This document shows, in pieces, positions 25,101 to 40,100 of a DNA stretch of 64,000 nt (position 1 is the stretch's first letter; each line of letters starts with the position of its first letter). A program made the translations under genes and the position numbers. Location of the stretch: the NCBI GenBank assembly GCA_008360975.2, contig CM039189.1, positions 9,242,056-9,306,055 on the forward strand, read 5' to 3'. The notes beneath the pieces were generated by a model that saw only the letters and a program-made list of their open reading frames with translations, was not told the DNA's origin and searched no databases. The stretch is from Lichenostomus cassidix (lineage: Eukaryota; Chordata; Aves; Passeriformes; Meliphagidae).

Positions 25101-28100
25101 TGGGTTTTTTGTGTTGGTTTTTTGTTTTTGGTTGGTTTTTTTTTTAACCTAAATATTCAACATTTTGGTTAGTTCAGGAAATATGTTTGCTCCTGGGTGG
25201 TACAAAGAATTAGTGTTTTGAAGTCACATTGGGGCCTTCAATGTTGGAAAGGATTTTCTTTGAATTTTGAACTTTTTCAGGATGGTAAAATTTCTAAGGA
25301 AACTATGTGGAGGTAAAACATAAAATGGAGCCTAATGAGGAGCTGTGAGAAAGTAGTTCCTTTTTTCAGTGCCACTGCATTTTGTTTCACTTGCTAATCC
25401 TCATAAAAGATGCACATTTCATTTGATCTAGGGGCAGGGGGGTTTACCTGTTTTGTTGGTCTCTAAGGAAGACTTTGGGTGTTTAGTTTGCTCCTATCTT
25501 GGCCTTCACAGACCAGATTCTGATTCCCTTGCTGCAAAGCTGGGACCTATAACTTTGAGGTCCCAAAGGACAGACTCACACAGCAGTAGCAGTCTAGTCC
25601 AGTAGCTGTGGGAAGGAATGGCATCCTAACCCATTGCCCTTCTGGTGAGGAAACACTTTGCTCACATCATTTCACTTCCAGCTGGGTTTCTGGATGCCTG
25701 CAGCCTGTGTGTGGGCAGGTGGGTTCAGGAGGGAGTTATCTTCAATAGCAGGAAATAGTTTCTTTGTAAGATGAATTAAATCCAAACACATCTTAAACCT
25801 TCCCTTGACCCAGGCACTCCCTCTGACTCCTGCCCCCAGTCTAACCTTTCTTTTCAGAGCAAAATGCTTGAGCTTGTAGCTTTCGTGGGTTACCCCTCAG
25901 GCTGCACTACCATTGACTGATTCTAATAAGGGCTTTGCTCTGGCCAGTAAAATCCTTTATTTATTTCACCACACCACCTTTCCACTGAGGAGGGCAAGAG
26001 CCTTTCATCATTTCTTTCCCTTCCTGCAGATCAACACTGGATAGTAGGAATCTTTCCAACCTATGCTGTAGGTATTCTTTGGTGTGTGTTCTTCTCTTGG
26101 ATCTCTGTGTCAGGTGACGTGTCAGGACAACATCCCTTCACCCAGCCAGCATCATCTGGGCAGATCTGCCTAGTTTGTGGTGTTCTGGTAACCTGGTGGT
26201 TTTCTGTCGTGCCTGTACCTTGGACTGAAGGATCTAATCTGCTCTTGCTTTTTAAAAAATAAACAAAGTGCAAGTCCAGTGGGAAGGGCGAACTCCAAGA
26301 TGTAAAGAGCTACAAATGTGAAAATGTTGGGAACAAGTAAATTGAAATGATAGCTGAGAAATGTGAGCTCATCTGATCCTGACTTCTTAAGCTCTGTGGG
26401 ATTTGCTTCTTGAGGTTCACTCCTTAGCCATCAGTTCTTGTTATGCCAGCTTTCTAAGGAAGACATTTTGCACAATTGTAGTATATAACAGTTTCATAAT
26501 AGCAGCTTTGGAAATTGCTGGCAACATTCAGCCAAATTTAACAGAGCAATAGAGATCTCACAGATAAACTTTTCTAAGAGTTCTGTAAAAATAGGTGCCT
26601 GGGTAGAGAAAAGGGAGACTTAATGAGTGCTGCTTCCTCCCTTGAGGCAAACTCAGTTGTCCCATCACTGTACTGAGACTCCAGTTGACCTCCCAGATGG
26701 ACACAGTGCCCATATCCTGGCTGGCCAAGCAGCGTGCAGAGCTCCACACCAGCCCCAGCACATGCTGCCTCTCATTCAGCCATACAATTTGCTGTGACAG
26801 TGACCTCTTAGCCCTCATACGTCTCTGTCTCCTGTGTTCCTTTGACTGCCATTTCTGTCCTACCAAGGGACGTCATACATTGCATCACCCCTGCCAGTAA
26901 CTGTGCAGCACTCTGTCTATGCATTGCTGCAAGGCTCCCACCTCCCCTGACATCCCCATCTGTGCTGTCATCACCTCTTCTGTGGTGTGACTTTGGCCTC
27001 AGCCTGATGCCAGGAGATGCAGAATGCCTCAGGCTGCTCTTTCACCCGCAAAAGGAGGAATGCTAGAGTGATATCCCATCCTCCTACAGCGCTGGCTCCC
27101 CTTCCTTTCAGGAGCCTGTTCAGAATTGCTCTCCATGGATTTGTTCTTGGCTACCTCATGGGCTGTGTCTCTCTATTACCACCACTGCTCTGTCTGCTTA
27201 TCTAACACCTGCCTTCTCCCTGTCAAGAGCCTTTTCTTGTGCAGCTTTCTACCATCTGGAATAGCCACTTGATCAACTTCAGTTTCTTTCTACTTAGACA
27301 TCTGAAATACAGTTTTTTTGCCCGTGCCTCAGAATACTACCTTGTGGAGTGGGCTGGGCACAGTCATCTTTCTATGCCATTTTGCTGCTTTCTATTTGGC
27401 ATCACTTGCTTCCCTCCTGTGCTTTACTGGACAACGTAAAACACTCTGAGCTGCAGTTGAAATGGCAGATGCTGGTAACATACAGGATGTCACTATGTTC
27501 ACCTGGAGCCAGCCTGCTTGCTGCTGCTGATCCACTGCTTCTCCACAGGTGGAAAGCTTGAGTTGAGAGGAGACATGCAGTGTACCTGTCTCCCTTACAA
27601 AAGTGGAAGATGGTAAATAACACATAGTTGGTGGACATTTGAAATGCAGTAACCTACCTTTTCCCACAAGTTAAAATGTTTATGGCAAATGCAGTGCAAT
27701 GGAAACCAAAGCCATCTTTGAGCTGTTTATGTAATATGTGAGTACAGCACTATCGTGTTAACTTGTGATGTGGCTTTTTTCATCCAGGTTCCCAAATTAT
27801 TGCTTAATCTGGGTCTGGAAGAGCCACTGGTTCATGGGTCTGCACAGATCACTGATAGAGGCATGGTAAGTGTTCCCTTTTCCCATCTCTACTCTTTCAA
27901 TACCATCTGCACACACTGTTTCAAGAACTGCTTGCTAAAATTCAGTTCCATTGTCGGAAGTGAAGCCAAGTTCTGAAGTGCGGAATGACAACATAGGTGA
28001 TACAGCCCAGAGTCTTCTGTAGGCTCACCTATGGGCTCCTGCCTTTCAGTCTCTCTCTCTTAAAATGTTTGGTAAAAATTCTACCTTACTCCCAAGTCAG

Positions 28101-31100
28101 ACACTGCAGTCTCTTGTTCCCTAATGGCAGTTCCTGGTAGTTGAGCAGTTTGCCTCCCAAAGGACACCAAACCCAGAAGGGATCAGTATTTCAGCTTTGC
28201 TTCTTGCCAGCGCGTTTTGGTTGAATACCGGCTTTGAGCCTCCCTTTGTCAGGTCTCACTGGGCAAACCTGAGTGAAACCAGTGCATACCAGCCAGACTG
28301 TACCTACTGTGTTTACCTTTCTGTATGAAGCCTACAGAGCCAGATCCACTAGTGGAGTTTTACCAAGCTAATGGACCTTGGAAGACTGTCCAACTGTCTG
28401 CTGATGGGGTGGGCCCCAAATTTCCAGGTCTTTCTTCTGCCAAGGATCTCTCAGGGTAGAGCAGAGTAAACTTTGTTGATGAGTGCTTGAGACACACTTT
28501 GGAAGAGGTGCATGGAGAACACATATCAAAGAACTCCATGTACTTTTGCTAGTTTCTGTTATTTTCTTCCCCAGGTTGGATCAGACAGTATCATTGGGTC
28601 ATCCACACAAATCGGGGAGAAGACATCCATCAAACACTCCATCATCGGCAGCATGTGTACCATAAAAGACAAAGTGAAGATAACAAACTGTATCATCATG
28701 AATTCTGTTACAATTGAGGAAGGGTAGGTTAACTTTTTGTACCTTAATTCCCTACATTTGCAGTTTCTTTTTCTAGATAGATCCTGAGTCAGTACTTTGT
28801 ACCCTGTAAAGAATCCTCGCCCAGAAGAGATGATAGCAGGGGGTGTGTTTCTAAAGACCAAGTCAGAAATAAGTTTCTATAAGCAGTCCAGAAGTGTACA
28901 AGTGAAATGAACTAACAAGAGGGCTTCAGTCTTGGAACATAAATTTCTTCTTTTTACAGTAGATCCTGTCATCTTCAAAATGTGTAAGTAATAAGTGGAT
29001 GTATGAGTCTGTATGTCATGCTTCCAAGCTTTATTTTAGTGGCTGGATCAGTGAGTGTACCTAAAATATTTGAGGCACAAAGCATATTTTAAAGTGGTAC
29101 ACTTACCAGCTAGAAATGTTCTCACCTTTGAACATTACAGCTTCACTTAAAATGTCATGTTCTTTGGCCCTTTTTTGTCATCCTGCAGCCTTTACTTTAC
29201 CATTGCCTATGCTGAGTAATGGAATAAATGAATAAACATTTCAAAGAGAAAATCTGCCAGCTAGTAGAGGTTTCTCATGTACTAAAGACACTGACTAAAT
29301 AGTTAGCCTTGAGCTGTACATTTCCAACTGTGGGAAAAGTGGCCTATCTGTAATTGTTGATGTCTGCATGCCCCCATCTTTCCATACATGCTGGCTTCCT
29401 GTGGATGTCAGTGGAAAGGAAACTGCTGATTGAGTCTGTGCAGACCTGTATAAATTCTCTGCTCCTTCATGTCTTGAGGTTTGCTTAGGGCCTCAGGAAA
29501 AAGGCCAAGCTCTTAAAAAATGCCAAGTTGGCTCTGAAAGTTGCATATCTGAAAAACGTAAAACCCCAAAGGATGTGGGGTCTGTGGAGGATACTACTGT
29601 TACATAACTAAATTACAGGTAAGTATGGTACCTTACCACAGAGTGTTTGTCTTTAATAGAAATCCACAGTAATTTCAAGCACATCATAAATCAGAATTCC
29701 ATTGAGTATAGAAAATAGCTGGTTTCCAGTTCAATCACAGATGGATCCAGTATGGCTGTATCACAAGCACTGCTGTCATAAAAAGTAGAGGAACCTCTCT
29801 CATTTGATCATGAGACCTTCTGTCATTTTGATTAATGAATTGATGCCACAATCATAATGGTATGGTTTTGCATATGAGGTCAGCAGCTCTACCATTAAAT
29901 CTCAGAGGCAGCTAAGTGTATAAATAGCACTGTTTTTATGAAGAGTCCCAAATCATCTTGTGTTTGTCTGCATTGGCATTTAGTAGTATTCTAAATCCTA
30001 AATCGAGCCCAGAGCTGTTATGTTAAGCATTTCACAAAATTCCACAAGCATTGTAAAGTTGGTGATATATTATTTTTAAGAGGGATAAACTAACTTCTGG
30101 GGTAACATTTTTGTGAATTCTAGAAAACAATGTGATCCCTAGTCACTCTTGGTGAAAACAATATAGCCACCAAAGAGTGAAAAACCTCACAGTCCCAGTG
30201 GTTTACCACCTCTGGCTTGCTCTATGGTTACTGCACACTGATGCACTGGAGTCAAATTTGTAATTATTCCTCTCCAGCTGGAATTAAGACTGTAGACCCT
30301 GGATCTTTATTGCAAAGCATACTGTAATTAATATTGTGTAGATCTGCACAGATACTGAGGTGATAAAGTATTTCTTATTGCATCATGGTAAGTCTTAAGA
30401 TGAGAGGGGCATGAAGTCATGCATACACAGGTAGTGTGTGTACACTGTGTCTGCTGAGTTTTGTTGAAAGAAGCCTTGCTTGTACTGAAGGATTTCTATG
30501 TATTTTTTCTATGTATTTCGACTCTCTTTCATTACTTTGGTTAAATCCGATGGATTTTTGTTAAAATGCTAATCATTCTTGCACATGTTGATGGATCCAT
30601 TTGCAACAGGTGGATAAATTATATGTGGTTTTGCTTTAAACTGCCTGCAGTGGACAACTCCTTATAAACACCTCTTCTCCCAGGTGTCTCTAAAATAGCT
30701 TAGGCTTTATCTAATCACCAACTTTGGAAAGTGTCTTCATCTTTAATTGGAAAGTCAGTATGTGTTGGCTGATATAGGTCAAAATGAGCATAATAAAGTG
30801 CCTTGACAGATCTAATTCATTTTTTTATTGCACAGCAGATGTCCTATACAAGTAAGCCAGTTTTACCATCTAAGGTATTGTATATTAGAAACTTCCGAAA
30901 TTGCACTGAGAAGTGGATAAAACTGCTTTATTTAAAGAATATACATTTTAATGCTGACTTAAGCAGCTCAACCAGACTAATGGTCTACTATAGTAATGCC
31001 CAAGTTAAACATGAGTGCATCAGTAACTGAAGGCCATTCCCAGGAGTGTTCATTGCAGCAATACCAACTTGAAGCAGTAGGCTGAGAAGACTGCAGTAGG

Positions 31101-34100
31101 ACACTTATTATGGAAAAGACAAAGGTGTTTAGATAACTCAGAGAAGAAAGGAAGATTAGGTAAACATTTTATGAAAGTTGGGATACTGGGAACAGCCAAA
31201 TGCAAAAATTGCTCTGCATTCTAAATTCATTTATCAAAAGCTACGTGGCACTGCCTTGGTATTTCCCTTGCCTCTTCCATCACTTCTAGGCTCTCTGGGT
31301 TGAATCTTAACTTTCTTTTTTTTCCCATCTCAGTGCAAAAGTGATCAGCAGCTTCAGTTCACTATATCAATATAGAAAAAGCAAAACAACCCCAAACAAA
31401 CAAACAAAACCCATCAAAAACCAAATGGAAGAATGTTTATCTCTTGGTAGTTTTCCTAATGTGATTTGAGAACCGTGTGCTGTAATTCCCGCAGCATCAA
31501 GATCCACAAATTGTATATCCAAACCAGAAAAAAGGTTTTGAATAGCCTCACCACATTTAATAGCAGCTTCTGTAATGGATAAATTCTTGCTGTGCAGGTG
31601 GGAACACCACAAGGTGCTTAGGTAATAAAACTAGGTATCTCTTGTTAGGCAGTGGTTGCCTCATTATTGGGGGAACAGAGGTCATGGCCTAGGTGATGGT
31701 AACTGAACGGATCAAGGACCTGGGGTTAGTTTGGACAGTCCATTGCATACTGTTGGCGAATTATGATCTGTCCTCCAGCAATGGCTGGAGCATTTGATAC
31801 TCTGGAGTACCAGAAGCTGGGTTTTTTGTTTGCCCTGGTGTATAGGGCTTCTGTTACATTATATATGTCTCCTGTGAAGTGATTTGAGTAGATATGAATC
31901 CCCCCTTAGAAGAGATTACAGGGGATTAAAGAAGTTAGTAACAGGGCAAAATAATTGGTAGTCTTTCCTTAATGTGTTTCCCACTGTGCAGCTAATTCTT
32001 CCATCAATGAGACAATAAAATAGCGAAGATTACATATGTGCTGAATGATGGACATACTTGACCAAGCTGGGAGGGATGTAATTTATACAACAGCACAAGT
32101 GCTGAGAGATGCTGACTGCCCAGGTGACAGGCTGCAGCAGTGAAACGGTTCTTTTTTCCCTCTGGAAGGCTCCCCAGAGCTCAGTGACAAATGACTGCAC
32201 TGAGTTACATAGTAGGAGAAAATCCACTAATCAAGCTAAAATCGTAGGTCACTTGAAAACTTTGTCTATCTGGATGTTCCTGCAGTAGCTATGTGTGTCC
32301 TTAGTCTCCATAGTGGCTCAGGACTGCCCCTTCTCTTTGTTCTGTTTGCAGCAGGGGTGGAGCAGCAGCAACAGGGTCCCTGGCTTGCTGTGTCTTTGGT
32401 GCAGGAGTCCCCTCATTACATCTCTCTTGCAAAGGGGCTATGTGTAACATCCACAGACTAACTGAAGCTGGTTATCCAGGGGCATTGTGCCATTTGCAAA
32501 TAAAAAGTAATGCCTGGTAGATTTACACCCCTGATAAGCAAGGCTGACAAACTGGTCCCAACAGATGGGGAGAAGGCTTAGGTACTCAGATGCTTTTTTT
32601 GCCTCATTCTTCACTGTCAGTCTCTCTTCCCACACCTCTCAACTTGATGGGCCATGATACAGGGACTGATCAGAGAGCTGGAGCACCTCTCCTGTGAAGA
32701 CTGAGAGAGTTGGGGTTGGTCAGAAGCAAAGGCTCCAGGGACACCTCATTGTGGCCTCTCAGAACTTAAAGGGGGTTTGTAAGATTGATGGTTACAAACT
32801 TTTCAGCCCGGCCCATTGCTATAGATCAAGGACGAATGGCTTAAAACTAAAAGAAGGTAGACTTAGACTAGATATAAGGAAGAAAATGTTTACTGTGAGG
32901 GTTTTGAGGCACTGGCACAACTCGTCCAGAAGTTGGGACTGCCCCGTCCCTGGAAGTGTTCAAGGCCAGGCTGGATAGGACCCTGATCAACATGGTCTAG
33001 CTAAAAATGTCCCTGCTCATTTAAGGGGGCATGGACTACATAGCCTTTAAAGGTCCCTTCCAACCCAATTACTCTATCATTCTATAATGTTTCATTTGGT
33101 AGACTTTGGTAGACTTCACTGTTTTGAAATGAGACGTAGATATGGATGTATTCATTTAGTTACAGGTTCCTGTTCTGGCTTTTGTTTTTGCAGTCAGTGG
33201 TTGGTTTGTTGGGTTTTATCAAACATTGGCTTTATTTTTACCAGTCTTGTTGTTTTACTTAGTTTGCTAGCTTCTGGCAGCAGGAACATCTAATTGCTCT
33301 GGTCATACAGGACCTTGTGCCGAAGCACTCTGAGCATTACAAATAATATTAACAGGAAAAACATGTTGAATCCTTTATTCCATCCCTGCAGATAAATATT
33401 TCGAAATCTCTTGTTTGTTAGTAAAACTATCCCAGTGTATACACTTACGGGAAGGAGCTTGGCCATTTTGTTATGTACGCATTATACCATTTTTCCGTGG
33501 TTGTTGAAAATGAATGTTTCCCTGGGAAAGATTCGTGAGATGGGACTATTTAGTAGGGAAAAAAATCTGGTCTTTGGACTACGTAGCGATTAGTTGAGAA
33601 AGCAAGCGTGAAAAGCTCAGATAAATACCGAGTCCACCATAACCCATGCTTTGTAAAGGTCTTGTTGATATGGTGATAGTCAATACCATAGGGACTCTGT
33701 GGTAGATTTAGTCTGAAATGAAGTATTTTGCTGCTTCTCTTTTTTAACGGAAATACAGGAAAGCATACTGCTTCAAATGATGTTTTTATGGAAATCATAA
33801 ATAGGCTGCTCTGTTTATCAGAGAGAGAAAACGGCCCAAGATTTGCATCTAGATTTCACCTCCACAGCAAGAAAGTACCAGATCTTCAAAGAGCAACCCA
33901 GGAAGCCAAACCCCTCTCATCTATAATTTTATCAGGAAAACTGTATCCCAAACCAGGATTAGCAGTGGGAGAAGGAGAGAGTTCCTTCCAGAAAGGAGTT
34001 TGCAGCAGACAGTTGCCAGATATCTTGATGCAGTGGGCAGTTGGTTCAGGAACTGTCAGATTGGGATTGCAGGTGTGACTGAGGTTATAGAGTTTGTGTA

Positions 34101-37100
34101 GGGGTAGGAATCACTGAACAGTAACCTCATATCTTTGTTTGTGAAGTTTACAGCATGTTGTTGGAACCACATACAAACATACTACCCAAAAGAACTGCTG
34201 AAGTTCCCCATGTGGGACATGTGACTGCTATGGTCACCTTTTGGAAAGGGAAGGGGTTAAAAAGATAGGCAGATAGGGTTTAAATCAGGCTGCACATGAT
34301 GGCAGCAAATTGCAGTGTTGCAGCTTCAGGAAACTTGGAATGCAAGGGAGGTGACACCAAAGGCTTCAGGTTACAAACTTCAGGGAGGTTATATGAATGT
34401 TGAAGACAAAGGGAAAGTTAGACAAGTCCCATGGGAAGATGTGGTAAACCTTGGGGAGTTCTGGCTCCCTGGGCAGAAAGAATAGGCTGGATTAAAACTT
34501 AGTATGAAGGACTAAAGTACCCAGATATGTGGAGAAAGAACTGGCACCAATAGCATTTTGTCAGCCAAAACTAACATCATCCTTCTTCAGTCATGTGAAG
34601 ACAGTAGGTTATGCATTGGATTTTGTTAAAGGTGTTTGGGCTACCTGTGTGAACATAGATGGACAGATGCTGCAATGTTGCTCAGTGAGGGGACTGGAGA
34701 GAGACCACGTGTGACTGGTTAAGGCTACTCTAGTTTACCACATGTCTTCAATTTATTGCTGCTTTCTATGAGAAAATGTACAAAGGAAGAAAACAACAAG
34801 GAAGGCGAGCTGGATTGACTACTAACTGCAGATTGATTGTGAAGTTTATTGGTTGTTTCCTCAATGGTGCCAAATCAGCACCTGATGTAGAAACAGTCAG
34901 CGGTTTGAAGAAAATTCTAATTAAAACCAGGGTGGAATTGAGCCTTTATAGGGGTTCAGTGCAAAAGTAGCCTTTTTCCCCTTGGACAATGGCAGTACAA
35001 AGGAATGATTCTATTGCCAAGGCAACATATTTTACAGTACATAACCTCATGGAAAGGAATGAGGAGGTGAAGTTGTTTCCAGCACCATAGCTTGCAAAGC
35101 TGAAAATAAAGATCTGCTTATGCTGAAATTGCCGAACAATTTGTATCTTGAACCATTTTTTTAGATGGCTATTGTCTCCTGGACACTTTGTCTCATGCCA
35201 CCAGTTGGCTCCCTGCCTCCCCAGAAAGAAGAATGAGTTTAGCATAGATATCACAGAAAGCACATGAAAAGTGAGGACTTCATCCAGAAAAAGCATAAGC
35301 TTAGCTTAAATATATGGATAAGGTATATCATGGATATGAATAAAAATTAAATACATGAAGAAAACTATGTGTATTGTAGTCCTTGCCTGTAAAAAGGGGT
35401 CTTATTTCTCATGATTATGTAGCAATTCTGTCCTTTCTGTCACACCTTAGAGTTTTAAACTGAACATTTTTGGTCAGGAACCATAATTTTCATTCCACTA
35501 TTGAATTCACTGCACATGCTGTGTAAGATACTGAATAGAGACAACCTCTAGACAGCAGAGTTTGCTTTCTGGAAGATAAATTGAGGAAGAAAGTGTAAAG
35601 TAGAAAACTAGTAAGTAGGAAGCAGTGGAGCTACTTGCAGGACTGGTTTTCAATTACTTTCAACTGAAGTCAAATTCTACTGTAATGTATTTAGGAAATT
35701 TCTCATATAATACCTGTTATCTTGTGAGTGTCTGAAACATTATTACTAGCAGCTCCTCAAAAAAAATTTTTCTTCTGGCTAGCTTCCTGGTACATCAGTC
35801 TGTCTTAAATAAATCACCTGTTCTTTAATCTCAGATGCAGATGTTTCCCTGATAGTGCAGGGAGCTCTTCCCAATTTTCCAAATATCTTGTACATGTTGA
35901 ACTTAACATGTACATGAGCTCTGAAAAGTGGCATTTTAAAATATCTCATCTCATTCTGCTGATCTGCTTCTTCAAGTGGCCAGGGTTATGTCTGACTTCA
36001 GAGCTATAAATAACCTTCTGCTTCCTGCTAACCACATGGGTCTAATCGAAGAGTATAGAGATTTTTTCACAAGCAGCTGATTGCTGTTGGATTTTGGTGG
36101 GAATCTGGGTGTGAATGTCTCAGATGCTCTTCAAAATCTTCCCCCACCTGGGTATGGAAAAGGAAGAAATTATCCAACTGTGCCTCTTAAGTTCCTAAGA
36201 AGACAGGGTTAAACAAGTTCAGCTTATAAGGGTGACATTTACAAAAAGCTTTTCCATGTCAACCTAGCCCATATGATATGGAAACCGACGTAACCAATAA
36301 TGTCTTATGAAGGGCCACAGCTCCCAGCCCAGAACTGTGCTTCAAAAACCCCAGAGAAAGTGTCATTTTACTGTGCCCATTACCTTGCTCAGTCTGACTG
36401 TGCCAGCTGGTGGGAAAGTGAAGCAAGCCAGAGATGGTAGTGAACATATAATTTTCCTGCTTTATTTCCTTCACTTAGACACCAGTAGCTTTTCCTGGCC
36501 ATCAGTGGAATGTCTGTAAAATTGTGTAGGACCTGGCCCTCCCACTCTGCAAAGGAGAATCCAGAGGGAGGTCAGTTTTCCTGTGTGTGGGGTTTCCTGG
36601 TGTATCCTTGCAGCATACTTTTGCTGAAGTGTGCAGCCTCGAGCTTACAGCTACATGAAAGGCCACCAATTTGTTTGTTCAAAGATCAGCTGGGTGTAAC
36701 TGAAGTTTCAGAGGTGAGGCATGACCTTCTTGGTGACCTCCCCCCGCACCCTAAGTTTCACTTAATAAAACACATTAAGGTAGGTTTGAGGCAATCCTTT
36801 AAGGTCAGTTGAACTTTCACTGGAAAATACGAGTGCTGGCAAGTATATGCAATATGTAATGCAAAATGTTTAGGGTGTGGGGAAGAAGTGTAAAGGAGCC
36901 ATACCACAGTGATGAGCTTGGCTAGAAAAGAGACATGAAACAAGTTCCTTAGTGAAAACACCCTCAGAGACGGGCAAAGAATTTAGAGGGGTTGGTAGAA
37001 TGATTTTGTTACCCCCAAGGGGAAAAAGAGGAGATCAAAGCCCAAATTCACTTATGAATGCTTGCTTTGAAATGTATCTATAAATTATAGCGTGTACTGC

Positions 37101-40100
37101 TGGCATCTATTGTAGTCTTTGGTATTTACTGGAGTGTATAACGTAAGATTCACAGTGCCCTAAGTTCTTCTGTTCATGTGTAGAAGCATGTTGGTGTAAA
37201 AATGTATTGGTGTGTAAAGCAGGTTGGCAAAGGCAACATTTTAGGTTCCCAAGTTCCCTAGAAGTGTTTTTGCCTCTCCCCTTTTTTTCATGGTCTTTGT
37301 GCCTCACCCCTGTGATCATGAGTCCCAGCCACCAGCTCTCTAGCTAGCGAGGGATTCCTTGAGGGGTTGCTGGTAGGTTTTAGAGCTCTCCCTGACTCCT
37401 TGCCACCTCTTAGTGTTGTTAAGGTGCCTGTGGTGGCTGTTATCTTCTTGGTCAGGGCAGAATGGGATGTTGCTCCCAGGGGAATCCGCATCTGTTACCC
37501 CTCAGTCAGCAAAGTAGCTGCCGAGGCATGTCACCCTTTGCTTTTAACTCCTGCGTCAGTTTCTCCATTTCATAGCTCATCTGGAGGAGCAAGAGACCTG
37601 ATTTCTTGGCACAGCAGTGTGGTACCAAGAGGCTGTCCTAAGCTTTGTGCTCCAGGCTTTCTTTTTTGTGAGTCTACAGTTTAAAGTGTTGCATTATAGA
37701 CACCTCATTTGCTTTGCTGCCCAACAGAGATTATGTCAGGGTTTTGGCACAATTGGATTAAAGTACCAGACCTGGATAACTTCCATTGGCATTTCAGGAG
37801 ATTTGCTGTAAGGCAAACCTGTGACATTCATACCTTCCTAAGCTTGCACAAGTAGGGCGAGAGCTGCAGTTGAGGTCTTGACCTCAGTTACTTAAGCCCC
37901 TTTCTCCCAGGAGCGTTCATCACTTTAATCACAGAGTCCTAAATAATCAGTGGGTAGCCTGTAATTAGGGGGTTGTGTCTTGGACTCCTGCTGCCTGCTC
38001 CCAGTGTGCTGAGCACTGCGTATTTTGATTTCCCATTCCCCCAAAGGATGTTTGATCTCAGATTTACACTTTAGAAAATTAAGAAGGGTACAGCACCTCA
38101 GTCCCCTGGCAATCTTCCTGTTTTCAGTGGTAGGTGCCTTGCTTTGCCTGAGTATCGCAGTGCTGCAGCGATTGACACACTTGATTTAAGGGTTTGATTT
38201 ATAGACTGATACTCAGGCTGAAAGTCAGCAGTTCCAGGGCTGCATAAATCAGCCTGTCTCTGGGATTAATACTTCCTTATTTATAATTTCGACAGGAGAT
38301 GGAATTCTTTCCCAATTCTTTACATTTCTTTCAGATGTAATCGACCACCCTGTCCTTTGGTTTAAAGCTATGTGACTTTGCCACAAATAGAGGGAGGGGA
38401 AAGTAAGCTGAGTCCAGGAATTGCTGTGCTATAAAAGCTCCATATTGTGTGCTCTTGGACTTTGCTTTCTCCCAGCTTCCTTCAAGCCCACACAAGAGAT
38501 GGACTTGAGGTTTTTTTGGCTTTCTTGCCCTCCCCCCTCCCTCCATACATACGCTGACCTTTTAGAAAAATAAATAAAAGATAAAGAAGGACCTGGAATG
38601 TTGCAGAATGTGTGTACATTTTGCTCTCTGTTGTTTTCTGCTGGGATTAGTTGTTTACAATGGGGGAGAGAGGGAGGGCAGAGGAAGGGAGGTCTGTGGC
38701 CTTAACTGAAATTAGTGGCATTTCAGAGTGATCTTGTTAGGTGGTCTGCAGTTTAAAGACCTAAATCCTTGTAATCCCCCCATGCCTCCTTGGCCACTAC
38801 TCCTTTTGCTCTTGTTCTCTCACTTTCAAAAAAACCCACCCCAAAGTCAGGCTCTGTCTCTCAGATACAGGCGCATAGCAGACACACAGACACAGACATA
38901 GGTGCACACTCTCTCATATGCTCCCATTTGCACATTGTACCTGTAGAACAAATTAATGCTTTAGCTACATCTGTTCCCACTACAGGACTGGGCTTGTAAA
39001 ATGCTCTCTCTAGAATGCAGACGCACACTGAATATTTTTATTTATTTTCTGAAAAACACCCAGCTGCCAGACTTTCAGTTTGCGATTACACTTAAAACAA
39101 ATTCAAATTGAAATTTCAGCCGTAAATCAAATGCCCCAAATTAGTTCCTCTTGTGGGTTTGAACATGCTCTTTGGATTTTAAGGTCAGGAGATATCCGTT
39201 TTCACCGTGCTGAAAAGTTTAAAAATATACTACATTTTCAGGGGAAAAAATAAATATGGTTTGCATTATAAAGCAGTACATCAATGTGCGCATATGCACA
39301 CACACACTAGAGTTGATGAAGCTGGATGCTGTCAGAGCACCTTTGAGGGCTAATAGCACCTAATTGTTATGGAAGGCAGGAACTGTGGTGGCAGTTTAAC
39401 CAAGGAGACTACAGCAATGCCCTGAGATGTGATATTTACCCTGCAAGAGAATAAAAGTTTATTCCTTACTCTTCAACTTGAAAAAATAGTAAAAATTAAA
39501 TAAACACACAAAATACTTCTCTTGGCAGGCTTTATAACTTTTTTTTTTTTTTTTTGTTTAAAGGCATTTACAAGTGGTTTCAAAATGGCTGTGTTACATC
39601 TGTCAGCGGGTAAAGGGAACACCCACAAATTGTGTTTTTATCTCTTGAAGTTTTGTTCCACTTGAGCAATAAAAGCCGGATTTGCTGCTGGTTTGTGTGA
39701 TTGGGGTAATCTGAGAGTTGAGTATGGCTTTAAAACTTCTGCAGTTGGTTGGGTTTATAAGTTTTAAGAAACTCCTGGGGTGGTGGAGTTCTTGGGTTTT
39801 GTTTTACCCTGGCACCAGGGAAGGGCTGATTTGCAAGCACCTGGCACAGACAAGTTCATCTTAGTTCCCTGGCCTGTCCCTCCCAACAAATGGTTTGGCA
39901 GGAACCCCCATTATCTTTGATGTTAATATCATCAGCAGTTTCTTGGTTACAATGCTATTCTTTCTTGGGGAGTTGAAAGCCTATCCTCAAGTACGCTCTG
40001 AACACACACGCAGTATTCTCCAGCCTGAACTCCAACCGACAGCTTAAATCCCCTCTCTTTTGGGGAATATCCTCCTGCAGGAGGGTAATGCTGAGAGGTG

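Larger units (their letters stand above)
23855..27787 (+). other. EIF2B3 intron of 3.9 kb (phase 0)
   Basis: This intron lies between exons C and D. It carries a T/G-rich tract (25103-25148), a pyrimidine-rich second half with an L2-like LINE relic (about 26985-27310), and two perfect ATTGCATCA-type sites (24577-24585 and 26879-26887). No coding exon was recognised. Confidence 0.8.

Noticed and set aside
31367..31612. Minus-strand frame reading [20 protein letters not shown].
   Set aside because: Protein-like at first sight, but short, not matched to any family I know, and running into a simple A/C repeat. Chance is sufficient.
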